From: Heligmosomoides polygyrus polygyrus
Taxonomy: Eukaryota > Nematoda > Chromadorea > Rhabditida > Heligmosomidae
Assembly (NCBI GenBank): GCA_947396885.1
Contig: OX377205.1
Coordinates: 54,606,676-54,670,675 of the forward strand
Direction of reading: 5' to 3'
Length of the DNA: 64,000 nucleotides
The position numbers and the translations under genes are program-made. Shown here piece by piece: positions 11,187-22,904 of the stretch (positions within the stretch are counted from its first letter, which is position 1; every line of letters starts with the position of its first letter). The notes under the pieces are model-generated. The model did not search any database and was not told the DNA's origin. It worked only from the letters and a program-made list of their open reading frames with translations.

Positions 11187-12226
11187 TTAGGTTGTCCTAT
11201 AAGTCTTCGCCGTTTTTTTTCAACGATTCACTGTAGATTTCGCCGGCGGTCTTTTGCACAGCGCTGCATAGCTTTCGAAAGAGAATGCTTCGCTCTATCA
11301 GAACATGTATTGCATTTCTTTTTTCATCATGAACTTTGTCAATTTTTAGGTCGTTGAAGTGAAAAGCGAAAAAGTGAAAAAGTAGCCATTTGCGCACTTG
11401 TTCTCTTCGCTTAGGTTTGTAATTTTTTGCGCAGTTTTTTATAGCATTTGGAAGACAATGTTCTGTACTATAAGAATATGTGTTAGCGCTATTTGCTCGT
11501 TTGTCATTTATTGATTTTTAGGTCATCAAATTGGGACGTTCGAAGGAGGATGGTTATTTTTGCCGATAGCTCCTGCTCTGTGGTTGAACTTTTTGGGTTA
11601 GTGTTAAATGTAGTTCGAAAGAGAATGTCTTGCTCTATAAGAACATGTGTCGCGTTTATTGATTTCTATTGAATATCAACAAAATGCCAAAAAGAGAAAA
11701 ATCGTCTTCACCAACAACTCCTTCTCCTTCTTCAGTTGTTGATATTCGACAGAAATCAGCGTGAGCCAATAATCGCGACGCAAATTCTTACTGAGCAAAA
11801 CATCCTCTTCCAAACGACATATAACACCAAGCAAAAAAGTTCAACCACAGAACCGGAGTTTTGGTAAAAATTCGGACGGGAAAGTCGGAGTTCCCAATTT
11901 GATGGCCTAAAAATCAATAAAGGGCAAGTGAGAAAATAGGACCAACATACATTCTTGTAGTACAGAACATTGTCTTCTAGGTGCTGTAGGAAACTGCGGA
12001 AAAAATTATAAACCTAAGCGGAGAGAACAAGTGCGCATATGGCTGCTTTTTCACTTTTTCACTTTTCACTTCAACGAACTAAAAATTGACAAAATTCATG
12101 GAGAAAAAAATGCAATACATGTTCTGATAGAGCAAGTCATTCTCTTTCGAAAGCTATGCAAGAGACCGCCGGCCAAATCTGCAGTAAATCGTTGAAAAAA
12201 CGGCGGGGACTTATGGGACATCCTAA
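11187..12226. mobile_element. 1-kb palindromic (foldback) mariner-type MITE
   Basis: The two halves are inverted copies over nearly their whole length: TTAGGTTGTCCTATAAGTCT at 11187 pairs with the end at 12226 (inverse TTAGGATGTCCCATAAGTCC), and matching blocks continue inwards (GCTTTCGAAAGAGAATG, TCAGAACATGTATTGCAT, GTCGAATATCAACAACTG-type centre near 11700). Flanking TA duplications lie at 11185-11186 and 12227-12228. No protein frame is present. The TTAGGTTGTCC end resembles the mariner end at 17300-17314, suggesting the transposase source. It is inserted inside the mariner above. Confidence 0.85.
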
Positions 12227-12279
12227 TATATGTACACGGCATGGGGTGTCTCATTACTTTTGCCCCCCCCCCCGTAATA

Positions 12280-12345
12280 ATAGTTCGCCAGCAATCGCCC
12301 ATGGTTAAGCTCAGAGAAAGCCCGGCTGGCACACGACGCACTGTC
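12280..12345 (+). repeat. repeat X, copy X1, right part
   Basis: TTCGCCAGCAATCGCCCATG and GGTTAAGCTCA are the inverse of the stretch at about 40385-40430, continuing copy X1 beyond the mariner insertion. Confidence 0.65.
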
Positions 12346-12886
12346 GAAGGCATCTGGCTTCGGTCCCTCCGACACATGACATTAGCCGATTATGTGTATA
12401 TATAGTAAGATTTGCCGATGGCAGTGGCGAAAAGTGCGCGACAATGTGATCGTATATAAAGTGCTTCAGTTTTGGTTCTTTTTTACGCAATTCCTAATGT
12501 TTCTTCCCTCATACTTACTCGTGCTTACATACTTGGTTAGTTTTGAAGTGTAAATTGGAAGCGTTGTAGTCTTGCTGATCTTCAGCTCCATCTTCGATAT
12601 GTTCCTCACCTCAATGTTCGGCAAGAAGCTGGAGAGTGTGAATACGGTTTTGACCTTTTATGCAGGCAACAGGTGCTGTAAGACTCGAAGCTAGGCTATT
12701 CTCAGCTTACTTACAGATTCTTCCTCAAGAATTTTCATTTTCTTTCACTTCGGAAGGATAAAATTTCAACATGCTGAGCTTCGCTTGGAGAAGACGCCGG
12801 GTACTGAGTCATCCCCGGCCTGGCCACGCATGGTTGGTCGGGAGCGATGACTCAGAGCGCCCGCGCATGTGCAAATCAATCGGAAC
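12346..12886. other. unassigned
   Basis: No open frame of note, RNA structure or repeat recognised. Confidence 0.4.
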
Positions 12887-12894
12887 ATGATTGG

Positions 12895-14314
12895 CAGGGA
12901 TGAGCGGATTAACGTTATCCGTTATCCAGTTTCCGGTGGTTTTGACCTATACGTTATGTTGTTCGTTATCCGGTGGTTTTTCGCCGGATAACGAACAACA
13001 AAATGTGGCAAGCTTGTGATTACTTAGTTGAATATAAGAGCAATTTTGACACATTCATGACGAGAGCGTTTTCGCGCCCAATGAGCAGACGGACGGCTGC
13101 CCTTTTGGCGCGCGCATGTGCGTTTGTTTTGTTTCGGGAGACGTTTTTGTCGTTCTTAGTTACGATGGAACCAATCACATTTCTATTTACGCAAACCCAA
13201 CATTGATTTCTTACTACAAATCGGGAATTTGAAAAAGAAATCGAACAAAAACATCAACAAAGAAAGTTCTTCCCAAAACTCCGCCGTTCACTCAAATGAG
13301 TAGACATCGTCGCGAATGTGTTAAAAGAACCGTCTTGTGTTTTTTCCAGTCGAGATACGCTTGCAATGCCAGGCCAGTGCTATAATTACACTAAACTATC
13401 TAATAGTTCATAACGTGTTTTGAAATGCTGAGCACTGCCTTGCTCATTTCTATTTGTGGGGTTTTCATCAAAATCTCTTCTAGCATAATGTACAGTTTGG
13501 AAAAAAGCCAGTCGATCAGTGGACAAAAGGACAAACGTTCACACGAATCTCTTCGTTTTAAGGATGTGCCAGATACTCCGCATCTACGCGACCTTTTAAC
13601 GCTTTTTGAAACTATGTTTGGCACCAGCATCAATTTACAATTTACCCTTTCCAAAGCAATAGAGAGAGAGAGTTTTATTCGATCGGGGCAAGAATTAGTA
13701 TTAAATGTAATGAGAGAGTAAACAAAAAGCGACTCTTTTTAACGACTGCCCCATCCAAGCCCAGAAATTCCTGTGAGATCTATCCATGGTGAATTCATTG
13801 CGGAAAAACATGAATAAATGATATAAGACGACGGTAGTGCCATTATGCGACACGCATTCTACTCTTACCTGATATGCTGGAGGCATTTTGAATGCGTATT
13901 TGGGTAGTGGAAGTTGCGGTGTTCAGCCGATGGACAATTCAGCGCATTATCGTGCCCGGAAAAGCCTGGTACCAATACAACGAGCCCGAAAGGATGGAAA
14001 GCTTGGTTGACCTGGAGTGAAATCCGAACCAAGAACATTGAGTCGGAGAGCATGCGACAGGCGCCACTTTCAACAGCACTACCACGTGCCTTGAAGGAAA
14101 AACACCAATAGGAATGTTATAAGTGGCTTATTTGACATGTGACATGGACAGCGTTACAATTACCGACCTACCATTGGAGAAAGAACGGTTTAAAAGTAGT
14201 TTTCGTTTTTGTTGTTTGTTCGTTATCCGCCTTTCCATTATCCGGCCATTTTTAGGCCAAATTATCCGTTAACCGTTATCCGGGTTTCAAAATTTTATTA
14301 TCCGCTCATCCCTG
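12895..14314. mobile_element. hAT-like non-autonomous element 2
   Basis: Inverted ends CAGGGATGAGCGGATTAACG (12895) and TTATTATCCGCTCATCCCTG (ending 14314). The flanking 8-mers ATGATTGG and ATGGTTAG match at six of eight positions, consistent with an aged 8-bp target duplication. Both subterminal regions carry repeated GTTATCCG words (12913-12990 and 14219-14300). No transposase frame is visible inside; a decayed SINE lies at 13860-14090. Class is inferred from TIR, subterminal repeats and target length. Confidence 0.75.
13860..14090 (-). mobile_element. tRNA-derived SINE, decayed copy
   Basis: TGAATGCGTATTTGG, TTCAGCCGATGGACAA, GGTACCAATAC and GGATGGAAAGCTTGG occur in the same order as in the well-preserved SINE at 42574-42867. 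Head and tail are eroded and no target duplication was found, so this is an older copy, nested within hAT-like element 2. Confidence 0.6.
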
Positions 14315-14464
14315 ATGGTTAGCCGCGGAAAACGGAATTTTGCAAGTGTTCAAGCTTCTCAACTTCTTTGAAGTGTAGTTGCTGTTTTCCTTGTTTTGTT
14401 GACATTTTCATCAAGGAGTAATCTTCAAGAAGACCTATTACCTGTACATTTAGGCGCGATAGAC

Positions 14465-14467
<3 letters not shown>
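14315..14467. other. unassigned
   Basis: Short spacer between hAT-like element 2 and the LINE tail; nothing recognised. Confidence 0.4.
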
Positions 14468-14524
<57 letters not shown>

Positions 14525-14526
14525 TT
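14468..14526. repeat. (TTTA)n microsatellite
   Basis: About 14 uninterrupted TTTA units. Read on the minus strand it is a (TAAA)n tract, here interpreted as the 3' tail of the minus-strand LINE. Confidence 0.95.
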
Positions 14527-16299
14527 CTACGTTAAATACGTGCCAAAAAACTACTAACACAACACAACAGCGCCTAAAATTTTTTAGTATAGCTAGTTAA
14601 AAGAAGCACACAAAACATCTTCCTAAATCCTTATGATAATTGGATTGATTAGCCAATGTGAAGGTACCAGCAGATGCTTTTTTCCATTATACCTCCCTTT
14701 CTCTATTATTTCTCTACCTTTTTAGAAACAAGGAGATTGAAAAGAAGAAATATAAGTATTACTTCGAAACAGATATTATTAAAGAAGAGAATGGTGTATC
14801 ACTTGTCAGTCATTGAATGTCGCTGTTAGGCCCCTCAATGAAACAGAATGGCTATAAACGCATGGTAAAAAACAATTCGAAGCACCTGCACAAACCATCC
14901 AGACACGCACCAGCAGAGGCGGTATCCGTTTCTCAGGTGCCTCTTTAAACTGGTACGCACCTCAGGCGATGGTCTGGAAAGGACGTTTGGCAGATGGACA
15001 ATGAAGGAAGACCATGATGATGAATATTAACGATATTCCGAGCCGTTGCTCGAAAGTTGTTCCAGACCGTTATTCCAAAACATTGACGTTGATTACTGGG
15101 CTAGCTATTATGAAGAACAAGTTGAATTTTAATAGTATAATTGACTGTAACTCAACAAGTTCATCCCATTATATGTAGGAAAACATGAGACGTCAGGAAA
15201 AATAATTTCAAATCAACTAGAGCAGTACCTTTACTCAAAACTTTTTTAGGGAGAGACAACTTCATCGAAGAAGAAAAAAACACCGGCCGCTGTTTAGAGA
15301 AATGTTCAGTTTTGAACTTCAAACAGTTCAGAATAATCACTCCAACTTTATATTGTTATTCAGTTTTCTATCTTAGATGTATAGAATTGAACTTGTCTCT
15401 TTGGTACTGGTTGAAATGAAGTTTTCATTCTTGATTGGAACCTTGAGAACGACTGCAAATGGCAGACGACGGAGCGGTAGCAATCGCTCAGTTTGCCATA
15501 GAAGCAGATTATGAGTTTTTCTCATATCGAATATGTCCACCTGAAATAAGAAACGTGATCGTAGACGGGAACTCCAAGCTTCTCCGATACGTAGCAGTTG
15601 TAAAACATTGATCTTTTTTAGTTTGGCTCTAAAATCCTTACCCGTTTTGCATTTTATAACGTCAGGTGGAAGACGCTGCGCCATCTCAACTCTAATGAAA
15701 AGTACATGAAACATTCTCGTACGATTTGGCCTAGGGATTCTTCTGCAGTGCAAATTGAACCCTCCAGTTCTTTCACTACTTGATATGAACGTCCAGTACT
15801 TGCTAGGCTTCACCCTGATTTTGCCCCTAACAATACGAAAAACGAATACAAAATCGGCTATGATACGTGTGTGCTACAAACTTTTGAACCCCAATTCTGT
15901 CATCTGAACGAGATATCTTAGCATAGTACTCGATTTTGACCCAGGATGAGTGCCGTAAAAGACCAGTTTCGTGAATGTTTTCTGGACCTCCCAAGCTTAA
16001 GTGTTTGCTTTTTTGAAAAAGGGTTCTATGCCTGTGAACAATTCTCAAGATGGGGCAAAACGTGTGATTTGTAAACGAGTCAAAATCTAGCGGTTGTTGC
16101 TATGAATATTGCGAAAAAATGGAAAAAAGGGAGGTGAATGCTTTCCTTACTACTTCATTGATGTGCTCTGAAAAATCGAGCTTATTGTCAATCACACCCC
16201 ACGATCTCTCTTGAAGCGTCACTGCCCTCAAGAGTAACGCCATTTATGGTGTACTGATTCCTTGACCCTACTTCAATGTGCATGACAAAGCATTTATCT

Positions 16300-16925
16300 A
16301 AGTTGACAGTCAGATCCTATTTCGAATCCCAAGTAATCAGTTTTCTAATAGACCGAGACAGTATTTTGGTCACTTCTATGAAGCTCTCGTCATTGCAGGA
16401 TCCGTATATTTTAATATCATCGGCATATTTGGAGACCAATATTGGTAAATCCTTCAAGAATGACTGAAGGCAAATCCACACTGTAGAACAGAAACAGCAG
16501 AGGCGAAAGGCCTCCTTGAGGCACTCCACTACTTTCAATGGTGTCTGTCGGAAAACTTTCCCCCAATCTTCACCGCCACCTATATCTCGTAAAGATATCG
16601 AAACAACTTCAACAAATTTCCATCAATTTCAATCTGATAAAGACGATGAATCAACTTTACGTGATTGACCCTGTCAACGGCTTTAGAGAGATCAATATAA
16701 ATCACATCTGTACAAAAACCATGGTTTAATGCTAAATTCTAGTCAAAGATGCCGTCTAGAATATTAGTTGTAGTTTAAACTCAAGGAAGGAAGGTTGTGG
16801 AGCGATAGTATGGAATTTGGAGATCCTCGAAGGAAGTTTTCAACGAATACATTTTTCCATCACTTTGATCGGTGTATGGGTTAGGCTTACAGTTGTTTTG
16901 AGGATCGCCACCACTATAGAGTCTT
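16300..16925 (-). pseudogene. LINE reverse transcriptase core remnant
   Basis: On the minus strand, with frame breaks: IKVMEKCIR (fingers) near 16880; CTDVIYIDLSKAVDRVNHVK (motif A with its aspartate) near 16700-16650; a degenerate GG..SPLLF-type motif B near 16520; and KYADDIKIYG (catalytic YADD of motif C) near 16430-16400. The order A, B, C is that of a non-LTR reverse transcriptase. The segment expected just upstream is missing where the mariner fragment sits. Confidence 0.8.
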
Positions 16926-17314
16926 CCTTAGAAAAGGACCGATCCTTCACGACAACGTGCGGCCACATGTTGCTCATCCGACGCTACAGAAGTTGAACGA
17001 GTTGGGCTACAAAACTCTGCCACAGCCACCATATTCAACGGACATTTTCCCAACCGACTACCAGTTCTACAAGCATCTGGATAAGTTCTTGAGCTTCAAT
17101 AACCCAGCCCAGGTGGAAACTGCCTTTGACGAATTCGTCCGCTCGAGAACTCCGGACTTCTCAACAGGGATAAATAATCTTGTTTCTCGTTGACAAAGAT
17201 ATGCAGACTTGGCTTTTACTTTGATTAATAAAGTTTTGTTTGAGCTGAGATATGTCGTTTTAATGTTTGTTTTTGTTGAGTTTCAAAACCTGCATTAATT
17301 TGCGGACAACCTAA
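16926..17314 (+). mobile_element. mariner 3' fragment inside the LINE
   Basis: The plus frame (from before 16957 to 17193) contains LHDNVRPHVA (second catalytic aspartate) and QPPYSTDIFPTDYQFYKHLD (third aspartate, DD34D context) and ends at a stop at 17191-17193. About 120 bp later comes an inverted end TTTGCGGACAACCTAA followed by TA (17315-17316). The 5' half is absent, and the LINE has lost roughly 60 codons at the junction, so deletion accompanied or followed insertion. Confidence 0.85.
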
Positions 17315-18060
17315 TACATTCCGGTAAGTGTTTTCACAGTCCGTAAACGACTCATTCTCAAGAAGCGATTCCACTGAGTTCTGCGTTTAGAGAACACAGT
17401 ATGAAAGAAATTTGATAATACTTGGGCCTTCTGACTTTCAGTATTATACTTTCTTCCATCAACATCAATAAAAAATGAGATTCCCTTCTTATTCTTCTTC
17501 CTACATTGCAGGTGGGGATGGAAGCGTTTCATAGAAGAATGCGCTGCAAGGCGTTTCTCCCTTCTAGCACAGAATTTTCGCAAATGATGATCAATATCAC
17601 CACGTACTTTTTTATTTTCTCCTACTAGAGATGAGCCTAGTTTGTAAATCCAATAACAAATCATCATCGTTTTTGGAGCTATTTGGTTGATAATAAACCA
17701 GGACAAAGCGAACTAAAGAGAGCGAATCTGGGCACACAGCATCTAGACAAGGAACGTCGGCTTTCAAACAAAAGTTATGTTCAACTGAAACCATGGTATA
17801 ACCATGCTTGAGTCATGGTGTAAACAGCATATTCCCGTCTCCCCTCTGCGCGTAGCTCGGTCGACACGCTGCAACCGATGAGGCATGTTGGCAATTATTT
17901 CAGGGATCTTATTAGATAACCAAGTCTCAGTGACGAAAATGCATTGTGGCTTCTTATTGTCACGGTTTAGTGGCCACCGCCTCTGTAAGCCACGTCCTAC
18001 ATGGATTGGAAGGTTGACAGTCTCCCTAACTGCATTCTTGCCACATGGTTGTTGCATCTA

Positions 18061-18930
18061 ATTTAGACTACTAATAAAGGTTTGTAAAACCTCACTCCAG
18101 GAAGGAGCATGACATGGAAGTCCCAGGGAGATCCTTTTGAACTTTTGTTCAAAATTTCCAAAAGAAGTTGTCAGTAGGGAGACTCCGTTTTCACGGCCAT
18201 TAGAACGTATTTATATCTCGACATATACACATCACACCGTATGCACATTGCACATTTCTCACGAAGCATGCTGACATGATTTTTTTTTGTACAGGGCACG
18301 ATTTTTTTGTCATTTCCACTCTTTCGTTTATCTTCATCGTGGCGCATGAATGAGGCAGGGCATGTAGCTAAACAGCTATCTTCAAAGGATTACTATTACT
18401 ATTTTCAAATAATTTAATTTCGCTTACTTTTTGCTGTTTTTGACTCTAAATATCGATTGCGAAAAGTACGATTTCGATTCGCGATAGCGATTTGAAGCGA
18501 ACATCGTATTTTACGACCTGGCGTCTTCAAAACACTAAGAGTGCGGAAAGTACCTTTTTCGCATGAGTCACTGCCGAGTGCAAACTACCTCCCTTTTCCG
18601 TTTCTCCCTTTTAGCGCACGTTCTAAATGATTTCTTTGCATTCATGTTTTCGTTGTCACGTTAATAGCTCAATCAAATCTTTCACTATTAGCTTATTGAA
18701 ACGTCTAATTTATAGCTCATGTTATTAATCTTCGATTTTTAACCAATCAATTCACTTGCTACAGTTTACTCTGCCGTTCTAACTAGCTAGTACCGCTAGC
18801 TTGTATATAATCTGTGAATGGGACATCCACAAAATCCGAAAGAGAAGAAAAATTATTTTTTAGATTTATTTTTATTCGGTGTTAATAGAACTTCGCCCAT
18901 TGACAACACTACCGTATACTAGGTAATGCC
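18061..18930. other. unassigned AT-rich stretch
   Basis: No gene seen. Repeated words around TCGATTGCG and GCGATAGCGATTT near 18450-18500 hint at a decayed element, without TIRs that I can identify. Confidence 0.4.
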
Positions 18931-19222
18931 GGCATTAGAAAGGAGCCGAAACGTGACTTCGAGCATACATTCAAGGGCGTCGACCAGAGCTCACTTAAGT
19001 ACTCGCTTAAAATAGCGGCGTCAACGATAATCCCTCTCGAAGAGAAAAGAGAGCGGTAGCCCATACTGAGGTCATCTAATGGTAAGAGGCTTTACGCCTT
19101 CGTGACTGCAATCCGGCGGTTGGTTTCAACTACGTTCTTTGCTTACTGTTTCTTCAGCTCTCTGCCTGTCTCCTATTTCTTCATCTTAGTAGCGACTGAT
19201 CAACATAACGGATAATTACTTA

Positions 19223-19800
19223 GTGCCGATCAGCTCACCAGCTGAGAAACGGTTTGCTCGCACCGAGCAAAGAAATCAAGCGAGACTGACGAGTCGACTC
19301 ATTGACGAATCACGGAAATTAATAGAAGGATTACTCATTACGAACATGGCGAAAACGATAATGGACCAATCGAGGGGCATGTCAAGATTTCAGAAAGGTC
19401 TCTTGATATTCGTGTCAATATAGCGGATCTTTTCCTTCCCGCATTGCTGTGCTGGCCGAATTATAACGGAACTAACATGTCAGTGGTGAAGTTTATTAGA
19501 GAGCTGAACGAAAGAGCCAATGCAGCGGGATATGACGAGAAGAAACTGGCGATGGCGAGGCTCCTTCCTCTGCAATTAAGCGGAACAGCCAAAATAAAAT
19601 ATGAAAACTTTGTTAAGGATGTTAAGCTGGATTACAGAAAGGTTGCTGACCAGTTGAAAGAAGTCTTTCGCAGCCCTAACTATGTCGAAGTAGTGAAACC
19701 AAAAATTTGTCACGTAAAGCAGGAACCCGATGAAAATGTGATCATTTATGGTCAACGGGTGAGAGATTTAGTTGCCGACGCTTTTGCCGAAAGCAATCCT
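19223..19800 (+). pseudogene. LTR-retrotransposon gag, 5' part
   Basis: A first frame (19223-19423) and, after a frame change, a second frame from 19444 give a gag-like product: PNYNGTNMSVVKFIRELNER (N-terminal matrix/capsid-type start), an RLLPLQLSGTAKIKYE block, a LKEVFRSPNYVE block, and a helical QEPDENVIIYGQRVRDLVADAF segment. This is the typical retrotransposon gag layout, with helices and no catalytic residues; gag packages the element RNA. At residue about 119 of the second frame the homology stops abruptly where an RTE element begins, and it seems to resume at 22905. No LTRs, protease or polymerase were found, so the superfamily (Gypsy or BEL) is left open. Confidence 0.65.
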
Positions 19801-19974
19801 ATCGCCGTCGGGCGGCGATGTCCGTTCCTCCTCGTGGTGCCACTGGAAACTGCTCGCTTTGTGGGCTAGGCTAAACACGGACACTCGAATGCAGGGGACA
19901 GGCCCTTGTGACAGGCCGGCCTACGAAGACCCATGTCACATCACATGGTGTATGAATAGTCATGTTTTTCGAGA

Positions 19975-20889
19975 TTGTGCTACGGCATCCGCGGGAGCCG
20001 ATGCGCACTCGCAGAGCCCGGCGAGTGTGGAAAGAATGCAAGGGTCCCTGATGCGAGGACGGCATCGGGGGCAACTGAGCTAGTCCGAAAGTCCCGTAAC
20101 GTAAGCGGGACCCGCGTAGCAACGCTGAACGTGGGTACGTTGACGGGCCGCTCGGGCGAGTTGGTTGAAGCACTGGAGCGTAGAAGAGTTGATCTCTGTG
20201 CGGTGCAGAAGACGAGGTGGTCCTGCAGCAAGTCAAGGGATATAGGACGTGGCTTCAAGGCCGTTCTATGTGGAAGTCCAAGGACCAGCAGTGGTGTCGG
20301 AATAATAGTCCCCGAACGATTTCATGACTCGACTGTAGGTGTCGAGCGCTTTAACGATCGGTTGATGAAGATCGTCGTCGCCGCTAAGGAGCGACTTTAT
20401 CACTTCTTTTCCGCTTATGCTCCGCAGAATGCCTGCTCCGATCAATCCGAGGAAGAATTTTGGAGCCTGCTTGATGAGAAGACAGCAGAGATACCGCCAA
20501 AAGATGTCATCATAGTCGCTGGTGACCTTAATGGGCACATAGGTGCTACGGAAGACGGGTACAGCTGTCATGGCGGTTTCGGATACGGGTCACGTAACGC
20601 CGATAGTGAGCGTATTCTTGGGTATACGGAGTCGCATAATCTCACCATTGGGAACTCCGTTTTCCGAAAACTCCCACATCATCCCAAGTCGCGACTCCCA
20701 CATCATCCCAAGTCTCAGATAGACTTTGTCCTTGTAAAGGATCGCGACCGGAGCATTGTCACAGACGCGAAGATCGTGCCGTATGAGACGGTCGCCCCAC
20801 CGCATCGATCGCTGATCTGCACCCTAAAGATCGCCCCTCTTAGGCTGAAGCAGGTCGAGCGATGCGGTGCTGCAAGAATCAAGAGGTAG
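19975..20889 (+). pseudogene. RTE endonuclease domain (APE-type)
   Basis: A 304-codon open frame. Visible motifs: VATLNVGTL (residues 48-56, Mg-binding asparagine), AVQKTRW (76-82), FFSAYAPQ (144-151), VAGDLNGHIG (181-190, catalytic D184 and N186), IDFVL (249-253) and HRSL (277-280, catalytic histidine). It nicks target DNA to start reverse transcription. Two oddities: the usual catalytic glutamate of the QET motif is lysine (K79), and residues 233-248 contain an in-frame duplication of LPHHPKS. The frame ends before the reverse transcriptase, so the polyprotein is broken. The true start of the polyprotein is uncertain. Confidence 0.85.
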
Positions 20890-20892
20890 CGA

Positions 20893-22900
20893 ATGAAAGA
20901 GAAGGAAGCAGCTGTGATTTCTGGCGTGCGGTTACCGACAGTTACGACTGTCGATGAAACTTGGAAGAAAGCAACCGACGCGATACGCCAAGCTGCAAGG
21001 TTAGAACTCGGCACTACGAAGCCTGGACGACGCAAAGTCGACAAGCAGACATGGCTGTGGACGGACGATGTGAAAGCGAAGGTTCGAGAAAAGAAATCAC
21101 TGTATCGTGTGTTTCTGGGCGACAGAACAGCCGATAACTGGCAGGAGTATCAGAAAAGAAGGCTGCAAAGAAAGCCGTGGCTGTTGCGAGAGCCACTCAT
21201 TATGGTGATGACTACCGAAAGCTCGCGTCGCGCGATGGTGAGCGGTATTTGTACTGCCTTGCCCAAACCCGCCATCGCCAAACCGAGGATATTGAAAAGT
21301 TCTTTGGCGTCAATGATGAGAGCGGCCATCTTCTGACAGACCGCAAAAAGGCGCTGAAGCGATGGCGTGGTTACTTTGAGGAAATTTCCACTATGGAATT
21401 TCCTCATCCGGCCCCCGTTCTGTGGCTTCTGTTTACCGTCCCGTTCACTAGATCACCGTGCGGGAAACAGAAGCTGCTTTGAAGAATATGAAGCCCGGTA
21501 AGGCGACAGCCGGATGATCTGGAGTCGATGTTTGGAAGTCGAAGCTCTGGTATCCTGCTGAGTCGTTGGCTGAGTTCTTCAACAAGGGTGTAAAGGAGAA
21601 GAAATTACCGGAGTGTTGGCACAACAGTACGACGATTCCGATTCGGAAGAAGAAGTGCAGTCCTGCAGACTGCTCCAATTACCGTCCGATTCGCTTGCAT
21701 CGCACAGCATGAAGATCTTCGAGCGAATCCTTGATAGTAGAATTCGTGAAATCGTCAAGCTCTCCGATAACCAGTGCGGCTTTGTGTCTGGTTGCAGGAC
21801 AATTGATGCTATACACGCCGCCCTCCTCCTGGTGGAGAAGCATCGCGAGAAACAGAAGCCAGTGCATATCGCCATTCTCGACTTGGAGAAGGCCTTCGAC
21901 CGCGTACCGCGTTAGCTTATATGGTACGCCTTACGACAGCACAACGTACCTGAGGAACTTATAGAGTGGGTGCGGATGCTCTACTCTTACCCAAAGAGTA
22001 GAGTGCAAGCTGCAGCTGGAACTCAATGGAGTTTCCCATCTCTGTTGGGGTGCTCCAAGGTTTGCGCTTTCTCCACTCCTCTTTGTTGTCGTCATGGATG
22101 CCATCACATGAGATCTTCAGAAGCCCGTCCCATAGACGCTGCTTTATGCTGATGACGTGATGCTTGCTTGCGAGGATAAAGATGATCTCGAGCGACAGGT
22201 GCAAGCTTAGTGCGACCGTCTGGCGAGGATCGGACTCAAATTGAACGTCAAGAAGACCGAGCACCTAACGACTGACGTAAACGAGTCCGGTTCCATTAAG
22301 ATTGACGGCACTGAGCTTGCACGTACCTCGGTGTTTAATTACCTGGGATCAGCAATAGCGTCTGACGGCGGTCAGATGGTTGAAGTGAACTCAGTGCAGC
22401 TTGGTCCAAGTGACGTTCGCTGACTGGCGTGCTCTGCGATAGGAAGATACATGAGCGCCTGAAGTCGAAGATCTACAGAGCAGTCGTCCGGCCGGTAGCG
22501 ATGTACGGCGGTGAGTTTTGGCCTGCCACTAAGGAATTTGGAACGCGCCTCAGCGCCATGGAGACAAAGATGCTGCACTGGAGTCTCGCGCATGGACCAC
22601 ATCCGAAATGAAGCTATTCGGCAGAAGTCGGTGTCGCGTCGATAGCGGACAAGATGCGCGAAGCTTGCTTGCGATGGTACGGCCACGTTGTGCGTGGGAA
22701 AGAAGACAGCGTCCGCAAGATAGGCCTCGAGTTGGAAGTGTCAGGAAAGCGGCTTAGAGGAAGCCCAAAGCAGTGTTGGTCCGATACGTTACACGTGGAC
22801 ATGAAAGTAACTGGCGTCCACCCTGATGAAGCGCAGGATCGAGAAAGGTGGCGTCGCGACACCAGAAGAGCGGACCCCGCTACGAAGCGGCGCCATCGAA
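20893..22900 (+). pseudogene. RTE reverse transcriptase and C-terminal region, broken
   Basis: Frames at 20893-21336, 21177-21482, 21613-21915, 22241-22423, 22429-22611 and 22654-22900 form the rest of the RTE polyprotein. Landmarks: KIFERILDSRIRE then DNQCGFVSGCRTIDAIHA (RT fingers, about 21715-21810), HIAILDLEKAFDRVP (motif A, about 21868), a decayed GV.QG motif B near 22040, LYADDVMLA (motif C, about 22143), FNYLGSAIASDG (about 22337) and C-terminal RWYGHVVRGKEDSVRKIGL (about 22674). At least five frameshifts or stops separate them. Confidence 0.85.
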
Positions 22901-22904
22901 AAAA

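Larger units (their letters stand above)
10642..12277 (-). mobile_element. mariner element, internally deleted, with nested MITE
   Basis: TIRs are TTAGGGGGCCAAAACTAATG at the left and the inverse of TTACGGGG...CAAAAGTAATGAGACA at the right (an expanded C run of 11 lies within the right TIR), with TA on each side (10640-10641 and 12278-12279). Flanking repeat X continues across it, confirming the boundaries. After subtracting the nested MITE (11187-12226) only about 600 bp remain, holding just the C-terminal third of a transposase. It is therefore an internally deleted, non-autonomous copy. Confidence 0.85.
14468..18060 (-). mobile_element. minus-strand CR1-like LINE, degenerate and interrupted
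   Basis: Pieces in transcriptional order are: an endonuclease N-terminal block at about 18057-17780 (IFVTETWLSNK), a linker at 17706-17315 (KYNTESQKAQVLSNFFHTVFS), RT motifs at about 16925-16300, C-terminal frames near 16048-15373, and a (AATA)n microsatellite tail at 14526-14468. The other CR1-like LINEs here also end in AATA or AAATAA tandem tails (35126-35151, 29326-29340), which supports the tail assignment. The part between about 14527 and 15370 is assumed to be 3' UTR. Frames are repeatedly broken, and a mariner fragment replaces part of the RT. Confidence 0.65.
19803..22900 (+). mobile_element. RTE-type LINE, copy 1, nearly full length
   Basis: About 3.1 kb with a 5' leader (shared with copy 2 at about 25595: TGCCACTGGAAACTGCTCGC versus a near match; then GACAGGCCGGCCTA), an APE-type endonuclease, a reverse transcriptase and a C-terminal domain in RTE order. 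The 3' end is a short A-rich run at about 22898-22909. Host gag sequence on both sides marks the insertion. Multiple frameshifts and stops in the RT half show that it is inactive. Confidence 0.85.
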
